DNA from: Deinococcus cellulosilyticus NBRC 106333 = KACC 11606
GTDB taxonomy: Bacteria > Deinococcota > Deinococci > Deinococcales > Deinococcaceae
Direction: 5' to 3'
NCBI RefSeq assembly: GCF_007990775.1
Contig: NZ_BJXB01000010.1
Coordinates: forward strand, 62,001 to 126,000
DNA: 64,000 nt
Positions within the stretch are counted from its first letter, which is position 1; each line of letters begins with the position of its first letter. The translations under genes and the position numbers were made by a program. Of this stretch, positions 1-10,200 are shown one piece after another. The notes under the pieces are model-generated. The model saw only the letters and a program-made list of their open reading frames with translations. It did no database searches and was not told the DNA's origin.

Positions 1-898
1 ACGCATCACACCACAACAGGTCCAGGTAAACCTCTGCCAGCAGGTTGCGGGTGAGGGGCTGGTCCATCACGGTTTTCCCGTACAGCCTGCGCTCCAGGGC
101 AAAATCGCAGGTGAGGCGCAGCCCGGTGTCCAGCACGCCCACAAACAGGGCAGGCAGAAGGGTGCGGGTCACCTGAAAGCTCTTCAGGGCGGTTTCGATG
201 CCCGTGCCCGGCTGGCCCACCAGATGTTGAGGCAGAACCGGAGTCCTGGTGAAATCCAGCCCTCCAAGCTCGATTCCACGCATCCCGGAAGTCAGGTACC
301 GCCCGTGCCTGTGGAGGGTGGACTCAGGCAGGTCTTGCAGGGGAAGCAGCAAAGGGGTGTGGCTGCGGCTGCCCTGCGCCTCTGAAGTGCGTGCAAAAAC
401 CAGCAGCACCTCTGCCCGGTTCAGGCTGGCAATCACCTGTTTGCTGCCCGAAAGGGTCCATTCTTCCAGATCTGCACGGCACTCCGAGCGGGAAACATCG
501 TTGCCGTGGGCAAGTTCATGGTAGAGGCAACCGAGTTTGCGGCCCGAAAGCAGGGTGTCTGCCACCAGATGTTTCTGGGGGTCGGACCCGGAGGTCCACA
601 CATTCACACTGGCAATCAGGGAACTTGCGGCCAGGGAGAGGCCCAGGCAGGGATCGCGCCGGAACACCGCCCGCATCAGCTGAGCCAGATCCTGCCAGCG
701 TTCCAGTCGGCCTCCGAACGTCACCGGAACGAATTCTGCGGGGATGTTCAGTGCATGGGCCACACGTTCTGCTGCTTCAGGCAGGTGTCCTGCCTCATCG
801 GCCTGCAGCAGGGCCTGGAAACCGCAAGGGTTCCCGGGGTTTCGGGGATCACCAAACGCCTGTTCCAGACGCTGGATTCTGGTGTGCAGGTCAGGCAT
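1..898 (-). CDS. acyl-CoA dehydrogenase-like protein (3' end outside window)
   Basis: Reading the minus strand from ATG at 898 gives an open frame (MPDLHTRIQRLEQAFGDP...) of about 299 codons that runs off the window edge. Seen: stretches typical of acyl-CoA dehydrogenases, such as LxxSG in the middle domain (WTLSGSKQVIASLNRA), a G-M-R-G-I segment and a C-terminal LERRLYGKTVMDQPL block like that of the preceding gene. The start overlaps the stop of the preceding gene by 8 bp (ATGCCTGA), so the two are probably translationally coupled. Family role: FAD-dependent alpha,beta-dehydrogenation of acyl thioesters. Inference: it acts on a carrier-protein- or CoA-bound intermediate of the NRPS operon. 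It is clearly a paralogue of its neighbour but diverged; its catalytic base cannot be judged because the C-terminus is missing. Confidence 0.8.
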   Translation of the reverse strand, partial: MPDLHTRIQRLEQAFGDPRNPGNPCGFQALLQADEAGHLPEAAERVAHALNIPAEFVPVTFGGRLERWQDLAQLMRAVFRRDPCLGLSLAASSLIASVNVWTSGSDPQKHLVADTLLSGRKLGCLYHELAHGNDVSRSECRADLEEWTLSGSKQVIASLNRAEVLLVFARTSEAQGSRSHTPLLLPLQDLPESTLHRHGRYLTSGMRGIELGGLDFTRTPVLPQHLVGQPGTGIETALKSFQVTRTLLPALFVGVLDTGLRLTCDFALERRLYGKTVMDQPLTRNLLAEVYLDLLWCDA

Positions 899-2531
899 GG
901 TGCACCTCTCTGTCTTCCCACCAGAAGGTCTGGTGCCGGGCAAGGTTCTGAAAGACCCGGGGTTCTGGCATGGGCAGCTGTCCTGCACGCTGCAAAATCA
1001 GCCCAAGGGCAGCGTGCAGCCAGTCTTCATGTTCACGGATGGAGGGATTGTGCAGCCACAACGCCAGGCAGATGGCAGCAGCGTGGCACTCTTCGAGTTG
1101 CATGACCCGCTGGAAAGCCGAAGCAGGTGCAGGTGAGGGAGCAAGGGGTTCCTGCTGCAGATCGGCCCAGAGGGTTCCCCAGAGGTTGCTCAATTCCAGT
1201 GCGAGGGAAAAGAGGTCGGGTCCCACCTGCCCCACATGGTGCAGGGCCTCCACCCGGGCCACCAGATCTGGGAGCCTTTGCAGGACTGTGCAACCGGAAG
1301 TCAGCAGGCTGAGGTTTCTCCAGGGCAGGGGAGGGAGGTCACCTTGCAGCTTCACAGTGTTTTCCCACACCTGAGCAGGCACAGCGGGGCGTTTCAACCC
1401 CCGGACCAGCATCGGCATCTGGTGGATGACATTCTGGCGGTTCACCGTGGTGGACCCGTCAAAAATGCCCACCAGCAGGTGGTCTCGTTCCAGTTTCTCA
1501 AACGCACCGACCAGGAAACCCCGCACGCCCATCAGTTCGGCGCAACTCTGGATCACCTCATCGGCCACCGTGGGCACCCAGGCTTTCACCAGACTGCTGG
1601 TCAGGCTGAGTTCACCGGGCAGGGTGTGCACGCTGCGGGCTGCGTAACAGCTCACGGCCTGCAGGGCACCGAGCAGGGCAAGGTTCTGTCCCAGGTGGTG
1701 CTCCACCATCGGCAACTCCAGCATGGTTTTTCCGTACAGCTGCCGTTCTCCTGCAAAGTGCTGCACCAGACGGATGGCGTGTTCCACTGCACCGAGAGAC
1801 AGCCCGGCACAGAGGGTGCGGGTGAGCTGCAGGGCTTTCAGCACGGTCTCGAGCCCTTCTCCTTCCCGACCAAGGCGCCGGGCCACGGGAACGGGTGCAT
1901 GGTGAAAGGCAAGACCGCTGATGTCTGCCCCGCGAATCCCGTGGGTGGGCACTTTCGGCAGGGACTGGCACTGCTGTGGGGTGAGGGTGCTTTTGTCCAC
2001 GAGCAGCAAACTGAATCCCCGTGTGCCTCCAGTTTCCGAGGTGCGGGCCAGCACGGTGATCTGGTCGCCCCGGGTGGCGTTGTTGATCAGCCATTTGCTG
2101 CCCGAAAGCCAGTACTGCTCCTCCTGCAAGCTCGCCCTGAGCGTGTTGGACAGCAGGTCGCTGCCGTGTCCCTGTTCGGTGAGGCCCCAGGACATCACCT
2201 GCCCTGCGAGGATGTCACTTGCAAGCTGGTCCTGCTGCTCTGGTGTCCCGGCCACCCAGGTGCACACCGCCCCCAGAAAGGTTTTGCCGTACCCAATGGC
2301 CAGCGTCAGGTCTGCACCGGACAGCCTGCGGATGAGCTGCAGCAGGTCCTCGAAAGACTGCAGGCCTCCTCCATGTGCTGCAGGAACAAAGAGCTTCTGG
2401 AAGCCTGCCTGCTGAAGCCTTGAAAATGCCTGCTCAGGGAAACGCTCTGCCTGATCGCAGGGCAGGTGCTCTGTGGAGGCTTTCTCCAGCAGGAGGTGCA
2501 GTTCAGACCAGGGAGAGGGCAGCATCTGCAT
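891..2531 (-). CDS. acyl-CoA dehydrogenase family protein, NRPS operon
   Basis: 546 residues. Seen: the N-terminal helical domain, the beta domain with WGLTEQGHGSDLLSN (FAD/substrate-binding region) and WLSGSKWLINNA, and a C-terminal helical domain with AGERQLYGKTMLELPMVE and HLLVGIFDGSTTVNRQ, which match acyl-CoA dehydrogenases. It is longer than the usual ~380-400 residues because of a C-terminal extension of roughly 150 residues with no domain I recognise. It overlaps the end of the NRPS reductase gene by 29 bp. Two ATGs are possible: 2531, and 2525, which has better spacing from GGAG. Inference: desaturates an acyl or aminoacyl thioester made by the NRPS; primary fatty-acid oxidation is the alternative but fits the operon less well. 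Confidence 0.85.
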   Translation of the reverse strand: MQMLPSPWSELHLLLEKASTEHLPCDQAERFPEQAFSRLQQAGFQKLFVPAAHGGGLQSFEDLLQLIRRLSGADLTLAIGYGKTFLGAVCTWVAGTPEQQDQLASDILAGQVMSWGLTEQGHGSDLLSNTLRASLQEEQYWLSGSKWLINNATRGDQITVLARTSETGGTRGFSLLLVDKSTLTPQQCQSLPKVPTHGIRGADISGLAFHHAPVPVARRLGREGEGLETVLKALQLTRTLCAGLSLGAVEHAIRLVQHFAGERQLYGKTMLELPMVEHHLGQNLALLGALQAVSCYAARSVHTLPGELSLTSSLVKAWVPTVADEVIQSCAELMGVRGFLVGAFEKLERDHLLVGIFDGSTTVNRQNVIHQMPMLVRGLKRPAVPAQVWENTVKLQGDLPPLPWRNLSLLTSGCTVLQRLPDLVARVEALHHVGQVGPDLFSLALELSNLWGTLWADLQQEPLAPSPAPASAFQRVMQLEECHAAAICLALWLHNPSIREHEDWLHAALGLILQRAGQLPMPEPRVFQNLARHQTFWWEDREVHHA

Positions 2532-4230
2532 CTTCTCCGGTGCGGGCAGGCAGGAAGCCCGTGGATTCGAAATACTTCAGGTAGGTCTGCATCAGGGCCA
2601 CCCCCATCGGCTCACAGTGGATGCCCGAGCCCTGCAGGGCGTCTTGCAACTGCCCGGTGAGGTACACAGGGGCACTGCCGCTCTCCCCAAGGTCCGGTGA
2701 GGGGGCCTGATCCCCGAAAAGCACGAGGTATCTGGCCAGTTCGTTTTCCTCTCCCTGTTGCAGGGCCGAGGTGAGAGACCCATACCACTCCAGGTAATCG
2801 GTGTGTTTGAGGGGGTAACCGCAAGCCTGGATCATCTGCACCACGTCATGCCAGTGCACCTGCCTGGGGTTGGTCAGGTGAAAGACCTTGCCGTGGTGCT
2901 GTCCTCCCAGGGCAAGGTGGCTGATCACTGCAGCGCACACATCCACCGGAACCATCTCCAGGGTGACATCGAAGTGCATGGCCTTCCCGAGCTGGATGCA
3001 GCCTTTGAGCATGGCGTTCAGGAAGGTGTCGGTGGAGGCCTGCCCTCCCTGTTGCGCTCCGGTGATCTGGCCGGGACGGTACACGTTGATGGGGAGTCCC
3101 CTTTTGCCTGCCTCGGTGACCAGACGGTCTGCGACCCACTTGGTCTGCTGGTAACCGCCAATCACGCCGAAAGGGTCACTGAGAGGGGCTTCAGGGAAAC
3201 GCTCCTGACCCTTGCGAACCGGAAAGACGGCCAGGGAGGACACGAAATGCACAGGCTTGATCCGCTGGCGGCAGGCGAGGCGCAGCACCTCCACCGTCCC
3301 GAGCACGTTGATGGGCTTCAGGTAGGTGTAGGTCTGGGCGTAGTTGGAGAGGGCACCGTTGTGCACGATCATCTCCACTTCCTCCGCAAGCCGTTCATAG
3401 GTGCTGCGACCCAGACCGAAATAGGCCCTGCCGAGGTCTCCGGCCACAGCCAGCACGCGGGTTTCATCCTGAGGCCTCCACAGATCGAAAGACTGCAGGT
3501 TCTGCCTGACCCGCTCGAAAGCGTGCTGGTCGCTGTCGGCCCGCACCAGCACGAAAACCCTCGCTTCTGAGCGGTCCAGCAGGGCACGCAGCAGAAAAGC
3601 GCCGGTGTACCCGGTGCCCCCGGTGAGCAGCACCGTGCCAGGCAACCCCTGCACGGCAGGTTTCAGGCCCTCGGTGATCTGGATGTCGTCCGGCAAAGTG
3701 GATTCCCTGAGCAGCATCTCTGGGGTGACGCTGCGCTCACGCGCCTGGTCCAGCACCTGCTGGCTTCCCGTCCCGAGCCTCAGGGCGATCTCACGGATGG
3801 TGGGGGCCTCAAAGAGTTCCCTCAGGCTGATCGCCACCCCGAAAGCCTCCCGGATGCGGGCCGCCATCTGCACTGCGGTCAGGGAGTTTCCTCCCACCGA
3901 GAAGAAACTCTCCTCAATCCCGATCTGCTGGGTGCCGAGCAGGTCCTTCCAGATGTGGGCCACCTGCACCTCTTCCGGGGTGGTGGGAGGCTGATGGGTG
4001 TTCTGGGGGGTGCCTTCCACGTCCTGCAGGGTCTGGGCTTCCTGCAGCAGGCGTTTGCGGTCCACCTTGCCGTTGGGCAGTTTCGGCAGCTGTCCCACCA
4101 CCACAAAACGGGAGGGGACCATCGCCTGGGGCAAATTCTGCAGGGCGTAATTCCGCAGGTCCTGACGCAGGGCGGAGGTGGCCGTCAAAGACAGGGGCTG
4201 GTTGCTGAATGCATTCCTGAGGTCGTTCAT
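2503..4230 (-). CDS. NRPS termination protein: A-domain C-terminal part, PCP, thioester reductase
   Basis: 575 residues. Domains in order: residues ~20-62 are the C-terminal end of an adenylation domain, with A9 (LPQAMVPSRF) and A10 (LPNGKVDRK, catalytic Lys); ~85-150 a peptidyl carrier with the phosphopantetheine Ser in SVGGNSLTAV; ~185-540 an NAD(P)H-dependent thioester reductase of the short-chain-dehydrogenase type with GGTGYTG at 204-210 and Tyr360-x3-Lys364. Such R domains release the chain as an aldehyde or alcohol. There is no A1-A8, so it can only complete the A domain left unfinished at the end of the upstream NRPS. Its ATG overlaps that protein's TGA by 4 bp (ATGA), suggesting translational coupling. 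The alternative is that a frameshift split one longer gene. Confidence 0.9.
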   Translation of the reverse strand: MNDLRNAFSNQPLSLTATSALRQDLRNYALQNLPQAMVPSRFVVVGQLPKLPNGKVDRKRLLQEAQTLQDVEGTPQNTHQPPTTPEEVQVAHIWKDLLGTQQIGIEESFFSVGGNSLTAVQMAARIREAFGVAISLRELFEAPTIREIALRLGTGSQQVLDQARERSVTPEMLLRESTLPDDIQITEGLKPAVQGLPGTVLLTGGTGYTGAFLLRALLDRSEARVFVLVRADSDQHAFERVRQNLQSFDLWRPQDETRVLAVAGDLGRAYFGLGRSTYERLAEEVEMIVHNGALSNYAQTYTYLKPINVLGTVEVLRLACRQRIKPVHFVSSLAVFPVRKGQERFPEAPLSDPFGVIGGYQQTKWVADRLVTEAGKRGLPINVYRPGQITGAQQGGQASTDTFLNAMLKGCIQLGKAMHFDVTLEMVPVDVCAAVISHLALGGQHHGKVFHLTNPRQVHWHDVVQMIQACGYPLKHTDYLEWYGSLTSALQQGEENELARYLVLFGDQAPSPDLGESGSAPVYLTGQLQDALQGSGIHCEPMGVALMQTYLKYFESTGFLPARTGEDADAALSLV

Positions 4231-7200
4231 GGTCTGAGCTCCATTGCGTGTGAATCAAGGGGTTCTGCATTTGAAGACACCTTTTGGCTGGGCCCAAACA
4301 CCGCTTCGAAAGTGTCGAGAGAGCCATCTGCGGACAGCAGCACCTGCACGGTGCGCCCCTGGGCTTCTGCCACAGAGAACAGGGCTTCTGGATCAAGGGC
4401 CTGCCAGACTTCATGGGACCAGAGCAGCCGTTCCACTTCCCACAGGGTGGTGTCGGCGGGAAGGGTGTGCAGCAACTCAGCCAGTTTCAGGGGGCGAACC
4501 AGCCTGCGGTTGGGAATTCCGGTGATGTGCAGGGCAGCGTCCGGCTTTTGCTGCAAGGCCTGTTCCAGCTGGGTCAGATCCTCATATTTGCAGGAGGTTG
4601 TGGTGATGGGCTCACCCGGGGTTTTGCGCAACGTCGCATCGAAGCGGAAAACAGTCAGCTCGTTCTCGAAGTGGCCCCGTTTGAGTTCCAGACGCACATC
4701 CCCTGCACCGAGCCCGGAAAGCATGTTCTGGAAGAATCCGGGGGCGAGGCACAGTTCCTGCTCCTCCTGCACCCGGCGTTTGACCTTGCGGGCGATTTCC
4801 CCCACTGGGGTGAGCAGGTCTGCCCGGTGACATTCCACCGAAGCGTGGAAGGCTTCCAGCCAGTGCAGGTGGCGCACATCTCCCACAAAGAGGGTCCCGG
4901 TGTCTGGCAGCACATCCCAGGCGGCCTGCAGGGCATCTCGCAGGTAGTGTGCAGAGGGAAAATACTGCACCACCGAGTTGAAGACCACGGTGTCCACCTC
5001 TCCGGAGGCAAAGCGGCCCAGGGTGCGGGCATCCCCGAGGTGCAGGTTCACTTTCCGGGGGTCCTCTCCGCGCAGTTTCACCCCGAGCAGGGCACGGGTG
5101 AGGGCAGACTGGGACACATCCAGGCCCCGGTAGTGCTCAACGTGGGGCAGCATCCCCTGCAGGATCAGGCCCACCCCCACACCCACTTCCAGCATCCGGC
5201 GTGGAGAGAGGTTCTGCAGGCGTTGCAGGGTGTGCCCGAGCCATTCCTGCATTTCTCCTTCAGGGATGGGGAGGTCGGTGTAGCTGCTCTTCCAGCCGGA
5301 GAAGTCCGGTTCCCGGTCCACCCCGTTTTCGGCGTAGGCGGCTTCCCACACCTCACTCCAGCGGTCCACCACGGCATCTTCCAGTGCAGGCTGAACCTGA
5401 TGGGCATTCTCGGTGACGAAGGCCAGCAGTTCGAGGCCATTCCCCTGGTCGCTGGCAATGACAGCGACGGACTCCACACCAGGATGACGGGACAGCACGC
5501 TTTCCACCTCGTCAGGCTCCACCCGGTGACCCCGGATTTTCACCTGACGGTCCACCCGCCCGGCGAACTCCAGCACCCCATCCTTGCGCCAGCGCACCCG
5601 GTCTCCCGTGCGGTACAGCGGGGTGGTGCTGCCAGGTCTGAGCACGAATTTCTCGCGGGTCAGTTCTTCCCGGTTGAGGTAACCGCTGGCCACGCCCTCC
5701 CCACCAATCCACAGTTCTCCCGGCACATCTGCGGGAAGTTCCCGGCCCTGGGCGTCCAGCACGTGCACCTGGGTGTTGGCGATGGGGCTGCCGATGGGAA
5801 TGCTGCTGGACTGCAGGTCTTTCGCACCGAGCTCGTGCACGGTGGACCAGATGGTGGTTTCGGTGGGGCCGTACATGTTGCAGATGCGGGTCCCCTCAAG
5901 GGCGTCCATCAGGCGGTGTGCAAGGCCAGAAGGGAATGCTTCCCCACCCACCAGCACGGCGCGGGTGCCCTTCAGGGCCGACAGGGCCTGGGGTTCAGCG
6001 ACCACTGCAGACAGGAAACTGGGGGTGCTCTGGAACATCGTCACCTGATGGCGATCGCACAGCGCAGCAAAAGAGTGTGGTGCGTCCTTTTCCTGCTGGA
6101 TCTGCTGCTCCCGCAGTTCGTTCAGGGTGCGCAGGCCTTCCAGGGCCTGATCGGTGGGCACCCCGAAGTCGATCAGGCAGGCCAGTTCATTCACCCCGGC
6201 AGCCACCAGTTCCTGCACCAGAGGGGCCACCGAAAGGGCAGACCCGAACAGACCGGAACGCTCGAAGTAGCGGTCCACAGCGAGGTCCAGCACATCTTCC
6301 AGGTCTTCTGGGTTCACCCCACCCTGAAAGTCGATGCCCATGCTGGCAAAGAGCTGGCTCCACAGTTCGGTGGAGGTGCGCAGGTAATTCTTGAAGGGTT
6401 CCCGGGCAATGCGCCGGGCCTCCTCTGCGTCCTCATGCAAGAAGGTGTGGATCATCAGGGTGACCTTGCCGGGTGTGGTGAAACCGGCTTCCCTGCGGGC
6501 CTCCCGGTACGCCTGGATCTTGTCCTGCAGTTCTTGCAGGTCCTGCCCGAGCAGGTGGGTCAGCACATTCACTCCGGCACGACCTGCCCGTCGGAAGGTC
6601 TCCACCGCCCCCGAGGAGGTGAACCACACCTCAACGTCTTTCTGCACCGGGGTGGGGTAGATCCTGACTTCAATGTTCTCCCCGCGTCCACTGGTGCGCT
6701 GCACGGTTTTTCCGGCCCACAGGGTGCGGAATTCCTCAAGGTGCTGCTCCATGACCTGCTTGCGCGAGGCGTAATTTTCAGGAGCCAGGGCAAAATCATT
6801 GGCGTTCCAGCCGGACGCAAAAGCCAGACCCACACGTCCCCCGGAGAGGTTGTCCACCAATGACCACTCTTCAGCGAGGCGCACTGGATCATGCAGGGGG
6901 GCCACCACACTGCCCGAGCGCAATTTGACCTGACGGGTGAGGGTGGAAAGGGCCGCCGACATCACGCTGGGGTTGGGGTAAAGGCCCCCGAAATCATGAA
7001 AGTGCCGCTCGGGGGTCCAGATCGCTTCGAAGCCGTGGGTGTCGGCAAAGCGGGCAGCTTCCAGCACCAGACGGTAGCCTTCTTGCCGGTCCTCATCACG
7101 GGTGGCTGCGGCGAAGAAAAACAGGCTGAATGCAGGGGCCTGCACCCGGGGTTCAGGCGGGGGCAGCAGTCGCTGGATCAACTGCTCTCCAGCAACGACC

Positions 7201-10200
7201 ACATGGGCACCGCAAGTCAGGGGCCACAGCAGTTCCAGCACGGAGATGTCAAAGGAAATGCTGGTGACGGCAAGCAAGGTGTCTGCTTCGGTGCAGCCCA
7301 CCGTGCCTTGCATCCCGACAAAGAAGTTGGTGACGTTCTCATGGCGCAGGATGGTGCCTTTGGGGAGCCCGGTGGAGCCCGAGGTGTAGATCACGTAGGC
7401 GGTGTCCTGGGGGACAGCACGGTCCTGCGGATTGGGCAGGTCTTCTTCTTCTGGAGAGGACAGCAGGTCATGCACCCTGAGCACCTGTTTCACCCGGCCA
7501 GAGAGGGCCATCGGGCAGGTCTGGTCGGTCAGCAGGAAGGTCATGCCAGCATCCTGCACGATGAATTCCAGTCGGTTTCTGGGGAAGGAGGGGTCAAGGG
7601 GAACATAAGCTGCCCCTGCCTTCAAGATGCCCAGCAGGGCCACCACCATCTCGGTGCTGCGGCGCAGGTACACCCCCACCTTGTGTCCCGGACCTGCCCC
7701 CAGAGTGATGAGTTCATGAGCAAGCTGGTTGGCCCTGAGGTTCAGTTCCCGGTAACTGAGCGATTCAAAACGGCTGGTCACCGCCACCCGATCCGGGGTT
7801 CTCTCCACCTGCTGCTCGATCAGCCTGTGGATGGTGGTTGTGCGGTCATGGGACACTGCAGTGCTGTTCCACATTTGCAACTGCAGGCGCTCACTGCGGT
7901 CCAGCAGATCCAGCTGGTCGATGTGCTGTTCAGGGTCGCGGATCAGGGCCTCCAGGGCAACGCGGTAATACCCGCAGAGCCTGTGGCAGAAATCCTCATC
8001 CAGCATCCCCACATTGCAATCCAGCCAGGCCCGGAGTTGCCCCAGGGTGGGGTCCATCAGGAAATTCACGGCCATTGGGAAATCGGTCTCTGCCACACCC
8101 ATCCCGCCTGCAATCAGCGGGTGTTTGCTGGCGTGCAGGTGGTCATGGAAATCAATGAAATTCAGGTAGCTGTCCAGCTCGAAAGGCGTGTCCAGGTCCC
8201 TTTGCATTTCACCGATCGGAAAGCGGCGGTGGGGCCAGGCTTCCTGTTCGAAGTGCTGCACCTCCTCAATGGCCTCCCGGAAAGTCAGATGGCCGGTTTC
8301 GATGTGCAGGGGAAGGGTGTTGAGGAACACCCCGAGCACGCTGTCCCCGCCTTCACTTTCCGGTCTGCCGTGCACCACCAGACCCGTGAGCACCCTGCTG
8401 CTGGCGCACACCACGCGCAAAACCGCCAGGTGTGCTGCAGCCAGCACGCTTTTCAGGGACCAGCGGTTTTTGCGGGCAAGTTCCTGCAAACCTGCAGCGA
8501 GATGTGCAGAGAGGGGAACCTCAAAGGCCTGATGTTTCACCTTCTGCATCTGGCTCACACGGGGCAGCGGGGTGCTTTCTGCACCTGACAGTTTCTCAGA
8601 CCAGTACGCCCTGGAGGAGGGGTCTTTGAGGGCTTCCCGTTCCAGCCCCACAAAATCCCGGTAGCTGCAGGGAAGCTCGGGCAGCCACAGGTCCTGTCCT
8701 TCAAGGCAGGCCTGATAGCGGGTGAGGATTTCGTCCAGCATGGCGGCGTCGCTCCAGCCATCCAGAATCACGTGGTGTTCTACCACCGAGAGTTGAAACC
8801 CCCTTTCCGAACGCAGGTGCACGGTGAAATGCATCAGGGGGGCCTGCGTCACATCAAAGACCGAGGTTTTGGCCTGTGCCATCCAGCTTTCCAGGGCCTG
8901 TTGCTGCCCCACATCGGTGAGGTCCTGCAGTGAAGGGTCGACATGAATGGGCACCACCACATGCGAATGAACCATCTGCACAGGCACCGAGAAAGAACTC
9001 AGGTCAAAACTGCTGCGCAAGATGGGGTGGCGTGCCGTGGTGTCCTGAATGGCCTTTTTCAGGGCTTCCAGGTTCAGGACAGATTTCACCTGCACACTGG
9101 TGACCACCCGGTACACCCCGGAATCCGGGGCTTTTTCGGCCTGAAAGAGCATCCCGCGCTGCATGGTGCTGACCGGGTAGGCGTCCTGCAGCCCTTCAGG
9201 CAAGCGGGCACGGTCGGCAGCAGAAAGCAGGGCAAATGGGGCAAGGGTTTTCTGCTGCTGGCGTTGCAAGGGCACCACCCGGTCTGCCATCTCCTGCAGG
9301 GTGGGATGGGTGAAAAGGTCCCGCAACTCAAAGGTCAGCCCCTGCCTTTCCAGCACACTGCGCAGGCGGATGCTGGTCAAGGAGTCCCCACCCAGCCCAA
9401 AAAATGAATCCTGCAAAGCGGGATGAATGCCCAGAACCTGCTCCCAGGCCTGCGCCACCTGTTGCTGGTGTTCGGTGAGAACCTCTGTGGGCCGGGATTC
9501 CCTTATCCCCTGCATCGGAAGGGCTTTGCGGTCGATTTTGCCGTTTGACAGCATGGGGAAGTGTTCCAGCGCCATCACCGAGGAGGGCACCATGTAGGCA
9601 GGCAGATGCCGGGAGGTGTGATGCAGCAGGTCTGACTCTTCAAGATGCATCCCCTCCTGCAAGGTGACATAAGAGACCAGTCGGGGATTCTGGGCGTCCC
9701 TCTGCACCACCGTGAGGGCCTGGGTCACCCCGGGCAGGGACAGCAGCACCGAATCGACTTCTGCGGGTTCAATGCGAAGCCCCCGGATTTTCACCTGGTG
9801 GTCGATGCGCCCCAGGTACTCGATGGCCCCATCCTGGCGTCTGCGTCCGAGGTCTCCTGTGCGGTACATCCTCTGCCCCCTGTTCCAGGGGTCTGGCAGG
9901 AAACGCTCCCGGGTGAGGTCCTCCCGGTGCAGGTATCCTGTCGCCACCTGCACCCCGGCAAGATAAAGTTCTCCCACCCGTCCAGGTGGAAGTTCCTGCC
10001 CGGTGGCGTCCAAGATGTAAATGCGGGTGTTGGACACCGGGAAACCAATGGGCACCCCCCTGGAGGCGTCCTGCGGGGTGCAGGTCCAGGCGGTCACATC
10101 AATGGAAGCCTCGGTGGGCCCGTAGAGGTTGTAAAGGCCCACCTGCTGGGAATCAAACTTTTCAAAGAACTGCCCGACGGTTTCTGGCCTGAGCGCCTCC

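Noticed and set aside
4227..4230. Certain frameshift joining the two NRPS genes
   Set aside because: The ATGA overlap is a common coupling arrangement and both sides read cleanly, so a real split is at least as likely; kept as two genes.
4284..6863. Long open frame opposite the NRPS (859 codons, plus strand)
   Set aside because: Antisense shadow of GC-rich NRPS codons; His/Gly/Gln-rich with no domain, while the minus strand shows complete NRPS motifs. The same holds for long opposite frames at 1236-2423, 6891-8588, 12944-14245, 30334-32163, 38603-40525 and 48178-49602.
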